Shown here: positions 25,241 through 36,554 of the stretch, piece after piece
How positions within the stretch are numbered: the first letter of the stretch is position 1
Layout of the letters: every line of letters begins with the position of its first letter
Source: Rotaria sp. Silwood1
Lineage: Eukaryota > Rotifera > Eurotatoria > Philodinida > Philodinidae
Direction: 5' to 3'
Assembly: GCA_905250075.1 (NCBI GenBank)
Contig: CAJNOP010000042.1
Coordinates: forward strand, 394,982-458,981
Length of the DNA: 64,000 nt
The notes under the pieces: generated by a model
Seen by the model: only the letters and a program-made list of their open reading frames with translations
What the model was told of the DNA's origin: nothing
Databases searched by the model: none
Position numbers and translations under genes: made by a program

Positions 25241-26203
25241 GCCAATCGGTGTGCTGGAAAAATGTCGAAACAGAAAAATGTCGAAAAAAATGGTGGAAAA
25301 ATGTCGAAAGGAAAAACATCGAAAGAAAAAATACAGAAGTGGAAAAATGTCGAAAAGTAAATTTTCGAATAGAAGAATATCGAAACAGAAAAATATCGAA
25401 AAAAATAATGTCTCCAGTAGATAGTGACAGTAATCACGTCTACTTCATAGTTGCTTTCCTTATAATTCTACTAGTATAGAATTTTAACCAGTAGTTGTAA
25501 TGACTATAATATCTAATCTAAATTTAATACAAAGGTTGAGCGAAGAACTGTTATATAAATAAAATTCTATTATCATGTCTGAAGCTGCTGTATCTTTACC
25601 TGATATTACTCGATCAATATCGCCAGATATTTCATTTATAAATTCAAATAAAGGAAAGCCTTTACTCGTAGCAAATAACTACGTTTTCAAATTGAATAAA
25701 ACAACAGCTACAACTAAATATTGGATATGTACACTTAATGGATGTTTAGCTAAGTTACATACAAATTTGAATGGTCAATTAACTAAAACAATTTGTGATC
25801 ATAATCATCTTCCAGAAAAAGAAAAACTTGAAGCTCGTGAATTTCGTGAAAAAGTCAGACAATGAGCAATAAATGAAACAACACCAATTCCACGTATATA
25901 TGATGAAGAATGTGCAAAAGCCATGTTGTCAGATGCTGTAATAGCCGTATTACCAAGTGAACGTGAAATGAGTATGCAAATATTATTCTTTTACAGTTGC
26001 TAAACAGAAAAAATGATAAATCGCTTTTTTTCATTATCTACATTTGATCTCTGTTGGAACGTTAACATTAACTCATATAATAAAACATGTTCTTTAGTAT
26101 TCACAACTCTATGAAACATTTATCACCCATTTTTCATATCGATGTTTTTCCTTTCGACATTTTTCCTCTTCGTTCTTTCGACATTTTTACGACCAACCGT
26201 GCC
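25241..26203 (+). mobile_element. Inverted-repeat element carrying a FLYWCH ORF (MULE-like, non-autonomous)
   Basis: About 0.96 kb bounded by inverted repeats rich in iterated AAAAATGTCGAAA units. A 28 bp stretch at 25295-25322 is exactly the reverse complement of 26139-26166, and similarity extends outward to about 25245 and 26195. The left end holds some eight diverged copies of the ATGTCGAAA unit (25259-25410). The interior carries one FLYWCH-domain reading frame. FLYWCH domains commonly precede MULE transposase domains in invertebrate Mutator-like elements, so this may be an internally deleted MULE that kept only its DNA-binding part; no transposase is left. Boundaries are approximate and no target duplication was confirmed. 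Confidence 0.65.
25575..25865 (+). CDS. FLYWCH zinc-finger protein, shortened by an in-frame stop
   Basis: A 96-codon frame from the ATG at 25575. Residues 27-77 form a FLYWCH-type C2H2 finger: YVFKLNKT, KYWIC, CLAKLH and ICDHNH provide the Cys-Cys-His-His ligands. The frame stops at TGA 25863-25865, yet the same frame continues with coding-like sequence for about 45 codons (TPIPRIYDEECAKAML, VIAVLPSEREMS). This part resembles the linker that follows FLYWCH domains in bdelloid FLYWCH/MULE proteins, so the ORF is probably a truncated transposon-derived protein. FLYWCH domains bind DNA or protein. No introns are evident. Confidence 0.7.
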   Translation: MSEAAVSLPDITRSISPDISFINSNKGKPLLVANNYVFKLNKTTATTKYWICTLNGCLAKLHTNLNGQLTKTICDHNHLPEKEKLEAREFREKVRQ

Positions 26204-26511
26204 AAGCTGTCAAACATGGTAGCTTATCAGTATATACCAAAAACGTTAATATTTCAGCCATAGCAGTTCGTAAAATAATATGAATTCTGTGAACTTCGAA
26301 GAATGAGATTCTCATGAAATATTTCTAAAGACTAGTAATTAATTCTTTTTCTCGAATAGTCTGTCTGATGTAGAAGAATGTTTTAGGTACTAAATTAGAT
26401 TTCACAAGAAATATTGATCATGTTTTATTCATTATCTTGCTGAATTTGAGCTGATCGAGACACTGACTGCTACTTGTGGTATGGGTTAATTCATCTCGAC
26501 TTACGAGAGAA

Positions 26512-27116
26512 CGTTTTCAACTGTCAAATTCCTTTTGAGTTCGGACTTTGTACATAATATAGACCCTAGTGAGGTATGAAAAACTTCAAGATATTAAATT
26601 CCCTTAGGCCTTCTATCCACAGTTATAAGCATTTTACTGGAATTTTAGCCTAGGGCATGGTATATACGAACAAATTGAATGACGACATTCTGGTCTGAGA
26701 TTTTGCTCATAGACAGGACTATTGATGATTAGAACACCCTGAAAATTACAGCTCAAACGAACATTTCCTTCCCGAAATATTGAAGTAACAAAAAACAGAG
26801 AATCCTAGCATTTGTTGTTCTATATGAGTCATGTTTGGGACGTTAATATCTCGGGAAGAAAATGTTCTTTTGAGCTGAAATTTTCAGGGCATTCTAATCA
26901 TCAATAGTCCTGTCTATGAGCAAAATCTCAGACCAAAATGCCGCCATTCAATTTGTTCGTATATACCATGCCCTAGGCTAAAATTCCAGTAAAATGCCTA
27001 TAACTCTGGACAGAAGGCCTAAGGGAATTTAATATCTGGAAGTTTTTCATACCTCACTAAGACCTATGTTATGCACAAAGTTCGATCTCAAAAGGGATTT
27101 GACAGTTGAAAGCGTG
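26512..27116. mobile_element. Foldback element, about 270 bp arms
   Basis: Inverted repeat of about 605 bp. The left arm (26512-26790) and right arm (26840-27116) pair with roughly 90% identity by eye. Ends read CGTTTTCAACTGTCAAA and, complemented, CGCTTTCAACTGTCAAA. Shared inner blocks include GAGGTATGAAAAACTTC, CTAAGGGAATTTAATAT and GACTATTGATGATTAGAA-type segments. No ORF and no clear target duplication, so the superfamily is unknown. Confidence 0.75.
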
Positions 27117-29532
27117 CCATCGTTAGGATTCAAAACTTCATATTACTCGATTGATGGTTGAATAGAATAGAATTATTCAAAAGGCTTTTATCAATGTGTG
27201 AAAACAGTTGTTTACGTGGTTTGATAAACTGGATACAATCAATCACACATTGGACTCAGTACTTTTCTTATAACGCTGCCACATCAAGTAGTTGAATCCT
27301 TATGTCCTCTCAACTACTTGAGATGAAACGTTTCCATATTTTTTTTTATCAATAGTTCTTCTCTCTCTATTAATATGATTGTTCTTTCCATGAATAAGTT
27401 TCGTGAATATTGAGCAACGAGAACTAAACCAAAAGTTCTCTCGTATGTCACGTACATTCATTAGAATTCATTGTTTTTTTAATCATCTAATGGGAAACAT
27501 TTGTTAAAAAATACTGAACTTCGGCATGGTCCTAGATGACTAACTTTCAGACTTTTCTCTCACTAAATTGCTAAATAAAACTATAGCAAACACTCGATGA
27601 TAAATCTTATCATGCATGTGTTCAATAGAAGAAGAAGTAGATGATTAATTAATAATATTGAATATCAATTATTGTTTATTTTTTTTCTAAAATGAATTAT
27701 TAGACAATATTCATCACATCATTTGATATTGGAGTAGATAAGTAAATGAAATTTTAATTCGAATATTTTATGTTTCGTTGATAACACTGAGAGACAAGAC
27801 AAAGAATTGTTTTTTTATGGTTTTATTTTATGATAAGTTTGTTGTCAATAAAAACAAAGAAGTTTTCAGCTAAACAAAAGAGAAACTAGTATAAATCTTC
27901 CATCGATAGTTGATTAAAACCTTTTCTTATCTTCTGTGTTCTGATTAAAATGTATTGACTGCTTTTATTACAATGCGAAGCACTGTATAGTGATCGTTGT
28001 CTTTCTCGAATTTTCCATCCGTAGTCCACACACTGTGGCGCCATAATCTCGAGAACAGTACATCGGCTGATATTGGTTAAAACGTCATAAAAGATGTTGA
28101 AATCTCTATATGATATAAACTTTGTCCGATTTTGTGTGTGATGCTTCTTTCGTTCAAAGTAAAATCCGAATATTATAACTACATATTATATGGATTTTGT
28201 TTTCAGTATGCCATATAATGAGGAAAGACTCGACGCTGGTCTTAGCGATGATTAATTATCGCTAGCACTAATGATAATCTATCGATGAGCTGTTACTCAC
28301 ATCTTTGTTAATTATCAGAACCCTATAGGAGACTACTAGAAAATTCGTTCTTGATGATAATGCAGGAAGAAACCCAGAGTGAAAATAATCAAGCTCTTTC
28401 TTTATCAAATATTTGTGCTATTCTTTTATTTCAGTCAGTTGATTTATAGACCATACTGTATCAATATAATGTTTCAACAAATGACTGGATATGATTTAAT
28501 GAAAGTCGAATAGCTTATCATATCAGAATGAAAGAAACTACTTCAAACAAATAATAACAGTTAATGCCGACAAAATATAATAACGATTTTATTACCATCA
28601 ATAAAAAAAAATACTACTTGAGAACTGATATTACATCGATGTATGATATCCTTTCAACAAGAGAACGCATTTAATGTATGCTGAATAAGTGCGCGTTTGT
28701 TAAAACAGAACGAAATACAATCTCATTCATTTGTACGAAGACAATATGAAAAATATATGTAATGAGGATGCTGAATATCAGTATTCATCGTATTTGAACA
28801 GAACTCTTGTTAAAACATGATATAGTTTACCAGCAATTTCGCAATATAAATTGATTAAATCAAGGGATTTATTTCGCCATAATAATCAGAGTAGATTTCG
28901 ATGTAAATTTTCATCAATACGATGCTTACACACTTTACATTTTCTGCGCTATGTCAAAAACCCAAAGCTGAAACTCGAAATGGTTCGCAAACCTGCTCGC
29001 GCTCTAAGCTGAACTCATATGCCATCTACTTTTATTCTCTCTGAGACGATCGACAAATCAATTTAAGAAAATTCTTAAATTGAAAGAAAAACAACGACAT
29101 TAAGATAGTGCAGATTTCGATAAGTGTTGCTCAGATTTTACACAATTTTCTACTTGTTTAGAGTCAGCGATTATCGTATTTGTGCATTGCAATATCGAAT
29201 GAAATTCAAGCTTGTTAAATGATTCAGAAACGAAAAATAGGTTAAACATATTACATCCAAGAGAGAAATAGTAACCTTTAAGACTTCAGGAGATCTAAAA
29301 ATACTTTAGGTGACTTCAATAAACTTCACCGGACTTGAAAAACAATTTTTAAAGACTTGCAGTACTTAAAAAGATTGGAAAAATTTCAGAAAAATTCATG
29401 GAACTTCAAAATTGAAGTCTCTACTATTTCTTCGCTGATTTTACCGTCATTCATTTTACAGTTTCAGATAATAAAACAAGTGATAGCTAACATATTTTTA
29501 AGATGGAAAACAAGAGAAAATAAGCTCTTATT
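27117..29532. other. Gene-free stretch before the WWE-ART gene
   Basis: 2.4 kb of AT-rich sequence with no supportable ORF, RNA gene or complete element. The promoter of the downstream gene should lie in its last few hundred bases; I see no clear TATA or initiator. Confidence 0.5.
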
Positions 29533-30603
29533 ATGGCCAGAACAACTTCTGAAGCATCAGCAAACTCTTTAAAACATATTGAATGGATGTGGCAGTCTAA
29601 TCCAAATCCATGGTCAAAATCTGAGCCAGCTACATGGAGTCACTACTCAGATGTGGAAAACTTAATCATCGAAAGAGCATTTGCAAAAAGCCAGCCACGG
29701 GCAATTTTGGATAATTATTACATTGATTTCAAAGATAATTTGCAAATATCCACCATTGATGCCAACAAGCAAAGACCTGTAAAACGAGTGGTGCGCGAAA
29801 GAGAAGACAAGCATCTACGAGAAGAACGTTTTATGGATCTTCCGGTTGCTTCAAAAGATTTATTCGGTGGTGAATATGGTTGGGTGTCGCCATTTGTAAT
29901 CGAAGTCAGAAGAGACTTGGGTCTTAAACCAGATGAATTACCTTCTAAAAAGCCAGATATGATACCAAAACTTGTTGAGAAAGCTGCTCGTGGTATTATT
30001 GAAGAAGGAAAGCATACAGGAAAATACTGTGAAGCCGAGGAATTGGCTAATACTCTGAGAGAACAAAAAAACAAGGGAGCAGACGAAGTATGGAAATGTT
30101 GTGCTTACCTTTACACATTGGAAAGTTTCCTGTACAAAACCTTGAATGCAGTCATGAGATTAGTAGGTAGCAAAGAGGAAGAACAGAACTGGCGAAGTAA
30201 AATTCGCACATTGGGACCTTTTTGTTTATTGCTCTGGGATGATCCTTGCAATAGAAAAATAAAAACAGAAATTACACTTTACCGAGGAGCCGAGCTAAAA
30301 TACGAGCAGATCGCTATTTATAAAGAAATGGTGAAGCATCCAGACGACTATCGATCATTTCAAGCGTTTATATCGTGTAGCCGCATTCGGGAAAAAGCAG
30401 AGAAATTCGGAAATACTTTATTCATCATGGAAGTATTGTTTGCTTTTACTGCTGATCTTCGTGAATTATCTGAGTATCCTGACGAAGAAGAAGAACTTGT
30501 TACACCAGGTGTTTGTTTCCGTGTTGAACGCGTTGAATACGATCACTATACGAACAAACATTTGATCTACTTGCAACTAAGACAACGATGGTCTAGTAAG
30601 TAG
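29533..30603 (+). CDS. WWE-domain mono-ADP-ribosyltransferase (ART, R-S-E class)
   Basis: One uninterrupted 356-codon frame. Residues 15-92 fit a WWE domain (IEWMWQSNPNPWS, ATWSHYSDVENLIIE, YYIDFKDNLQ); such domains bind ADP-ribose-containing or ubiquitin-system ligands. Residues 140-345 fit an arginine-specific ART fold: the NAD-binding Arg at 251 (LYRGAEL), the Ser block at 276-283 (FQAFISCSR) and the acidic catalytic loop at 317-321 (YPDEEEEL), where the second Glu would be catalytic. Expected reaction: transfer of ADP-ribose from NAD to protein arginine. There is no signal peptide or membrane segment, so an intracellular product is likely. Such WWE-ART proteins are expanded in bdelloids. 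The absence of introns, unlike its neighbours at left, could mean retroposition or horizontal origin. The frame looks intact; expression is unproven. Confidence 0.85.
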   Translation: MARTTSEASANSLKHIEWMWQSNPNPWSKSEPATWSHYSDVENLIIERAFAKSQPRAILDNYYIDFKDNLQISTIDANKQRPVKRVVREREDKHLREERFMDLPVASKDLFGGEYGWVSPFVIEVRRDLGLKPDELPSKKPDMIPKLVEKAARGIIEEGKHTGKYCEAEELANTLREQKNKGADEVWKCCAYLYTLESFLYKTLNAVMRLVGSKEEEQNWRSKIRTLGPFCLLLWDDPCNRKIKTEITLYRGAELKYEQIAIYKEMVKHPDDYRSFQAFISCSRIREKAEKFGNTLFIMEVLFAFTADLRELSEYPDEEEELVTPGVCFRVERVEYDHYTNKHLIYLQLRQRWSSK

Positions 30604-31796
30604 AAACAATTCTTTTCTCATAGTTTTTACACCATGAAGTATTTGTCCTAAATATTTCCACTCTCATTTGATATGTAGCATTGAAGTTACGTCAGTCGAC
30701 ATAGTTGTAACTTCCTCATATAAATGTCTCAAAGTTTTATCTAATATGAAAATCAACGAATAATTAATTAAAGGACCATTGTATCCTATTATAATATGTA
30801 AAGCAACCTTATGTTTTCTTTAAAATTTAATTACTTATTTGATGATAATTAATAATACGCATGAATTATTACAAATCAAACGAAGTGTATAGCATTAGAC
30901 TTTGTCCACTTTAATTAGATTGAGTTGAGAATTAAATGGAAAATGAATCAATCTTTTCAAATCTTTCATTTGAATTTCTATTAAAAATTCAAATAGCGAA
31001 AAATATGAATAAATATTCTGTAGTATAGTGAAAGATTGCTTTCTACAATCTTACATATGATTCAGCCACACACACTAACTTTTAATAGCTAAATGTACTT
31101 ACCTCTGATATCGGTTATTATAAAGACTATATCATTTATATGTAAATTTAACCTAAAACAGTTAATTAACAGATCATTATCGAAAAGATAACACAATCTA
31201 AATAATGATATTAGAATTCATAACTTCATTTTAATCATTGTACAATAAACATATTAATGCAAGAGAAACAATACTGTTCACTTGTTTCAAACTTCAACTA
31301 CGTATAAAAAATTATGATCTATCAGCAATAGTCGAGCTTTTACTAAATTATATTTTTCGTCAGTATGATCTCCTACTAATTATAGATTTTCTATAAGGGG
31401 AAAGTTAACTTTTGTTCATGTTTTATAAAAGTAAACTAGTCAATTGATAATCATATTGGATAAAATTTGGCCAAATGTATATGCTTAAGTTACAAAATCA
31501 TCGGCTGGTATAATGTTGAGACGACAGATTCGTAATCAAATGATACAGTGACATCTACATTACTTCTATGATTCAAAAATTGTCACGTTTCCTTGGGTCA
31601 ACAAGATCACCAGTAACGTTGAAGTTGCTTGATGTAAGGTATGCATAATGGCAAAAGTCGAGTGAACCTTTTTCTACCATTTTTATATATGATTCGATAG
31701 GGTACGAACATTTGGACGCACTTATTATTTTTAAATTCATGGGGGCAGATTTTAGGGAAGAAAAACAAATGATGACGAAGGTAGTGATAACTAGTC
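30604..31796. other. Gene-free stretch after the WWE-ART gene
   Basis: 1.2 kb of AT-rich sequence with no gene or element recognised. Confidence 0.5.
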
Positions 31797-32893
31797 AAAA
31801 CAGCTACAATATCAGTTTTCTTCAGATATTTTCAAGGTTTCTGTTACTTACATGTGAGTATTTTTTCAAAAGAACTATTTTCTAACTCAGTATTAAAACG
31901 TGAGTTGAAAAATATTATTTGCATGACTTTGAAATGGAAGTGTAATCTGACATGAGTCTGTTCAATGAGAGTATTCAAGCACCCATGTGCATTATTCATA
32001 TACAATTTTCTAAATTTTTCTAGGTTTTCTATATTGAGCGATAGAACTGTGTCATATCCTATTTAAGTCCGTATAGACATGTATTTTGAAAGGTACTCTG
32101 TTTTTTTTTCTAGATTTTGTTTCATCGTTGTGAGAATTAGATTGTTACGATTTTTCCCTGTTTGTAGACTAAAATCATGAAAACTTATGCAGATATTTAC
32201 TTAATTTCACCCTTATTTTTGCGTCATATGAAAAAAAACAGACAAAATATTCGGAATCAGTGTAAAAAAAACTACAACGAATCATGTCTTTTAATCATAA
32301 ACGCTTTTCATCAAAATCATTCTTCAAGAAGTCCACAGGGAAAATTTTCAACAACTACAATTAAGGAGTACAAGCATCATATCATAACATGTTTTTGACA
32401 AAAGACATTATTCGTTGTAACTTTTTATGATGCTTCTGAATTTTGTATGTGTATTTATATCACAAAAAACACTAACGATTAAATCAAGTAAATATTACAT
32501 AAGTTTCCATGATTTTAGTCTACAAACAGGGAAAAATCGCAACAATCTAATTCTCTCAACGTTGAAATAAAATCTAGAAAAAATAACAGGGTACCTTTCA
32601 AAATAAATATCTATACGGACTTAAATAAGATATGACACATAGTTCTATCTCTCAATATAGAAAACCTAGAAAAATTTAGAAAATTGTATATGAATAATAC
32701 ACATATGTGCTTGAATACTCTCATTGGACAGATTCATGTTGAATAAAACTTTCATTTCAGAGACACTCAAATAACATTTTTTAACTCACGTTTTAACACT
32801 GAGTTACACAACAGTTCTTTTGAACAAATACTCAAATGTAAGTAACAGAAAACTTGAAAATATCTGAAGAAAACTGATATTGTAGCTGTTTTC
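31797..32893. mobile_element. Large foldback element, about 400 bp arms
   Basis: The left arm (31797-32205) is the near-complement of the right arm (32485-32893). Ends read AAAACAGCTACAATATCAG on both arms when oriented. Inner shared blocks include TTTTCTTCAGATATTTTCAAG, CTCATTG-type and CCCTGTTTGTAGACTAAAAT segments. The central loop (about 280 bp) has one short open frame without features. Arms differ by scattered substitutions and small indels, so it is older than the 23867 element. No transposase; target duplication not resolved. Confidence 0.8.
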
Positions 32894-35800
32894 AGCGGTT
32901 TTCATATCTTCCTCATCGTTTATTATTTTTTTCTTAAAATACGAATCGATCGATTTAAAAATAATTAGTCTCTGGCAAACTTTTCTTGCTGTCTTGAATT
33001 ATATATAAAGGAGCTAGAATGAAAATCGACACGACTTTTGCATCATATACAATTGTAACAATCGAAGATTCATTGTAAATGATGATATGATTTTAACAAA
33101 AGTATAATTCAATCTGAAATTCATATCGTGTTAATCATCTGTAGGGGAAATCTTTCATGTTTCTGTACTAGATTATTGACGGATTCGATAGATACTTCGC
33201 CGATTCACGTTTCTTCTTGCCTTAACTAAGATTAAAACCAACTAATAGTAAAATATAAAAGGTTAGTTTCATGGGAAGTTAACCACAAAAGACACATATT
33301 GTTCGGAAAATTTTCTTTGCTATCAGCGTTTGTAAGGATTTTCTCGCTAATAATGTTGATAATGTAATTTTTCGGATTTCGTTCGAAAATGGTGATGTTT
33401 TGTTCAATGTACTATAAACAGTAAAATAATTCAATTGAGAACTTTTTATTGTTTGACCAAGAGAGATATTTCATCTATTCTGTGCTGTTTTATTCAATAT
33501 TGTTCGATTGGAATAGCTGAACGCAATAGTATGAACCACATTTATGATTAAAACAGGAGAAGTATGATTTCTTAATAGTTCTTAAGCTTCATCTATTCCA
33601 GCTGTAGATTGTACTAAATATTTGTTTGAGCATAGAAACACTATCCATCAATTTTAAAAGACTTCTTGACATTAATGCATAGCAGGTCTTTAAAAAGGTT
33701 CCTTGGCATCTTATCATGCGGAACAATATTTTACTTCACCTTCTTAATATATTTGATATACATATACTATTTGGAGCACAGTGAATCCTTCAGAAATCAT
33801 GCTAGCATATACGAGTGGAAGAGTTTTGAAAATATTGTACTTCATCATTTTGCTGCGCAGTTATCAATGAGCTTTTGAGCATCAGCGAGCGATGATCCGA
33901 AATTTCCAAAAATTCTATCACCTACAATCTGAATGGTCGTCAGGTGAAGCTGGCCATTTTATTGTATGGCAAGATGGTAAGAGACTTTTCGTAAGACCTA
34001 TTATAAATAATGTGAAGAAGTATTTTACAGTTAATCAATTTTGTTTTTATGCTCAAACAGTTACTTGGCACAATTTTTCGTTCAAATACATAAAGCTTGA
34101 ACACTATCAAGAGTGAATGAGTGAGCAAACTAGTCATTATAGAATATCCGCGACGGATGAACATTGCAGAATTCGCTAATTTTTTATTATATTATAGAGG
34201 GTAATAAGTTTCGTATTCTTTGAAATTTTCAGCCTGATTTGATAACCTTTTCTTAGACAAAACATCAAAATACTGACAGAATTCTTAGTAATAATTTTTT
34301 TCGGTCTTCCGCTGACTTCATTTACTAAAACTGACCTTTGGATTTCACTTTGAGAGACTTTTGATTCCTATTTTTTGTAAAATACCAATAGGAATGTTCC
34401 TTTTCTGCATATGAAAATTCTAAAGTTTTAGTCAATCCTTTAAGAATCCCGCAAATACCATTAAAAAGCCTATCGTACATTGTTTAAATTGATTTTCACC
34501 ATCGTGTGTATTCAATCGATTTTTTATGCACCCACAATCAATTGCTTTCATATCTGTGATTGTGGTAGAACTCAGAAAGTTTCTATCATCTTATATACTG
34601 TGATTTTTATCTTCCATGCAAAACTCGATCACTGGTAATCAAAAAGCGCTCTTTTTTTCTAAGGACTAGTATATTTTTTGATGATACTGGCATATGTATC
34701 ATAAACCACGGTTTTTTCACTCGTTAATATTTTGTTGTGTCACCATTTTTCGCATTGTCGATGCTGCAGGGATATAAAATTACAAAAACTAGGCTTAACA
34801 CAATTTTGGTACCAAAAGAAAAACAGTAGCATGTTTTTTTGCGAAAAATAAACTGGATATGCAGAATCAGCGTGCACAAAAACACAAGAAAATATTTTTT
34901 CCATCATTAATTACTTTTGATGACAATTACATCGTCCTTATCTTCAACAATTCATTCTTTAAAAGTTATCCTGTGAGATTCTACAGATCACATTATGATG
35001 AAAAGCATTTTAAACTGAACAATTTATTTTTGGTATCATTTTGCAAGCTGATTGTGAATATTTGACTTGATTTTCATTAAAAAAAACTTTAATAAATTAA
35101 TATTTTAAAATATTTCCTTTCTGTGGTACTCTCTACGAAAGTGGGTCCGTCTCTTAACGTGCTGTTATTTTTCTGCTTGTACTGTGACTGTCAATGTCTA
35201 GTTTTGTTATTTTATATCCCTATACCATCCACAATACAAAAACTAGCGGAACAAGAAAATATTAACGAATGCTGAAATCTTCGAGGCTTGAATTTCAATT
35301 GAATCTATCGTTTGGATATGGTTTGGACATAGGAACTAGAATTTCAGCTATCTTTTGAATTTGGTGTTGGAATTCGGGTCTTCGACCTACATGATCTCAA
35401 CTTTGAAGCTGTGTCAGAATGAAACCAAATCTAAATCTAAGACCTGAATTTATATCCCAAACCCAAACCTATACTAAACGCAAACTATTTCATATCAATT
35501 TTGAAGTCTTACGATTCTTTTCTCACTCATAATATTTTATCTTACAGAGCCTCATCAGATTTGGCTAATTTAAGATCAAACTCAAACTCAAATCCAAGTC
35601 TAAATCAAATCCATATATTTCGACACCAAATGGCAAGGCCTTGAATTAGTTACATCCCTACTTCATATTGAACATACAAAATTCATGATTTTTTCAATTA
35701 AAGTTTCTCTCACGGTACGCAACGGAATTTCATAATAGGTCCATCATCTTCTCTGATTTCTTACTAGTTCAGTACTCCTAATTATGTTGCAAAGGACTCT

Positions 35801-36554
35801 CACTTTGAAACAAACAAAAGAATTCACAGGCGAAGAGTACTAATTAGAAAAATAGCTTGGAGGTCGCTTTCTTGTGCGTTAGCCATTTTTGGAAATTACT
35901 TAGACAATTCAATATGGTATATCATGAGTCATCGAAGCGTCTTAGAAATTCAATTTTCGTGTTCTGTTCAATTTGAAGCGCTGTCTATGAACTTCTTTAC
36001 TGTCTTCATATATATTTGTTTGAACTTTTCGACTGACTGAGTAATTGATGTAACTTCTAAATATAACTTTTGCCTTATAGCAATTATTGAAACTTTTAGC
36101 TTTACGAAAAAATTTCACTTTTCCAAAACCTAAACATTGCTCTCTAAAAACATTGTAGCCTTAAATCTAACAAAGAAAAGACTAGCAACAAATTCTTCAT
36201 ATGGCACTGCGAACATCAAGATCTTCCCCGCTGAAAACTTGCGCAATCTTGAGAATTTCATTACCCAAAATAGAAAGATGTCTACAACCGATTTCCACAA
36301 GTGCCGCCTCCTCTCAGAACATCGCGTCATTATTGATAATAAGAAATATTAAACTAGATCCATATATTCCACTTCGTGAATCCACCAAGAATTACCATCG
36401 AATTTCAACTTTAGTGAGACATCAATCCGACGTCAAGAAAAAAACAAAAGTCTGGCAAATAAGAAAAGATCCATATCGATACTTTTCATTGTCTATCTTG
36501 ACATCAATCACAAAACCGAAACCCCATAGAAGATTGAATGTTGAAATAATTTTC
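32894..36554. other. Gene-free stretch with possible gene remnants
   Basis: 3.7 kb. Apart from the possible remnant at 33666-34116, I see only short open frames (34859-35065, 36137-36560) with no family features. Confidence 0.4.
33666..34116 (+). pseudogene. Possible decayed type II membrane protein gene
   Basis: Two adjacent open frames in different phases. The first (33666-33878) encodes a basic start (SRSLKRFLG), a strong hydrophobic anchor (IFYFTFLIYLIYIYY) and a short lumenal-looking segment. The second (33892-34116) encodes 74 residues with balanced composition (GEAGHFIVWQDGKRLFV). The layout resembles the start of a Golgi-type enzyme, but I recognise no family, and the two frames need not belong together. 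Chance is quite possible. Confidence 0.2.

Noticed and set aside
25249-25479. Lys/Arg-rich open frames (repeated EKCRK) on the plus strand
   Set aside because: They are translations of the iterated ATGTCGAAA terminal repeat, not a protein.
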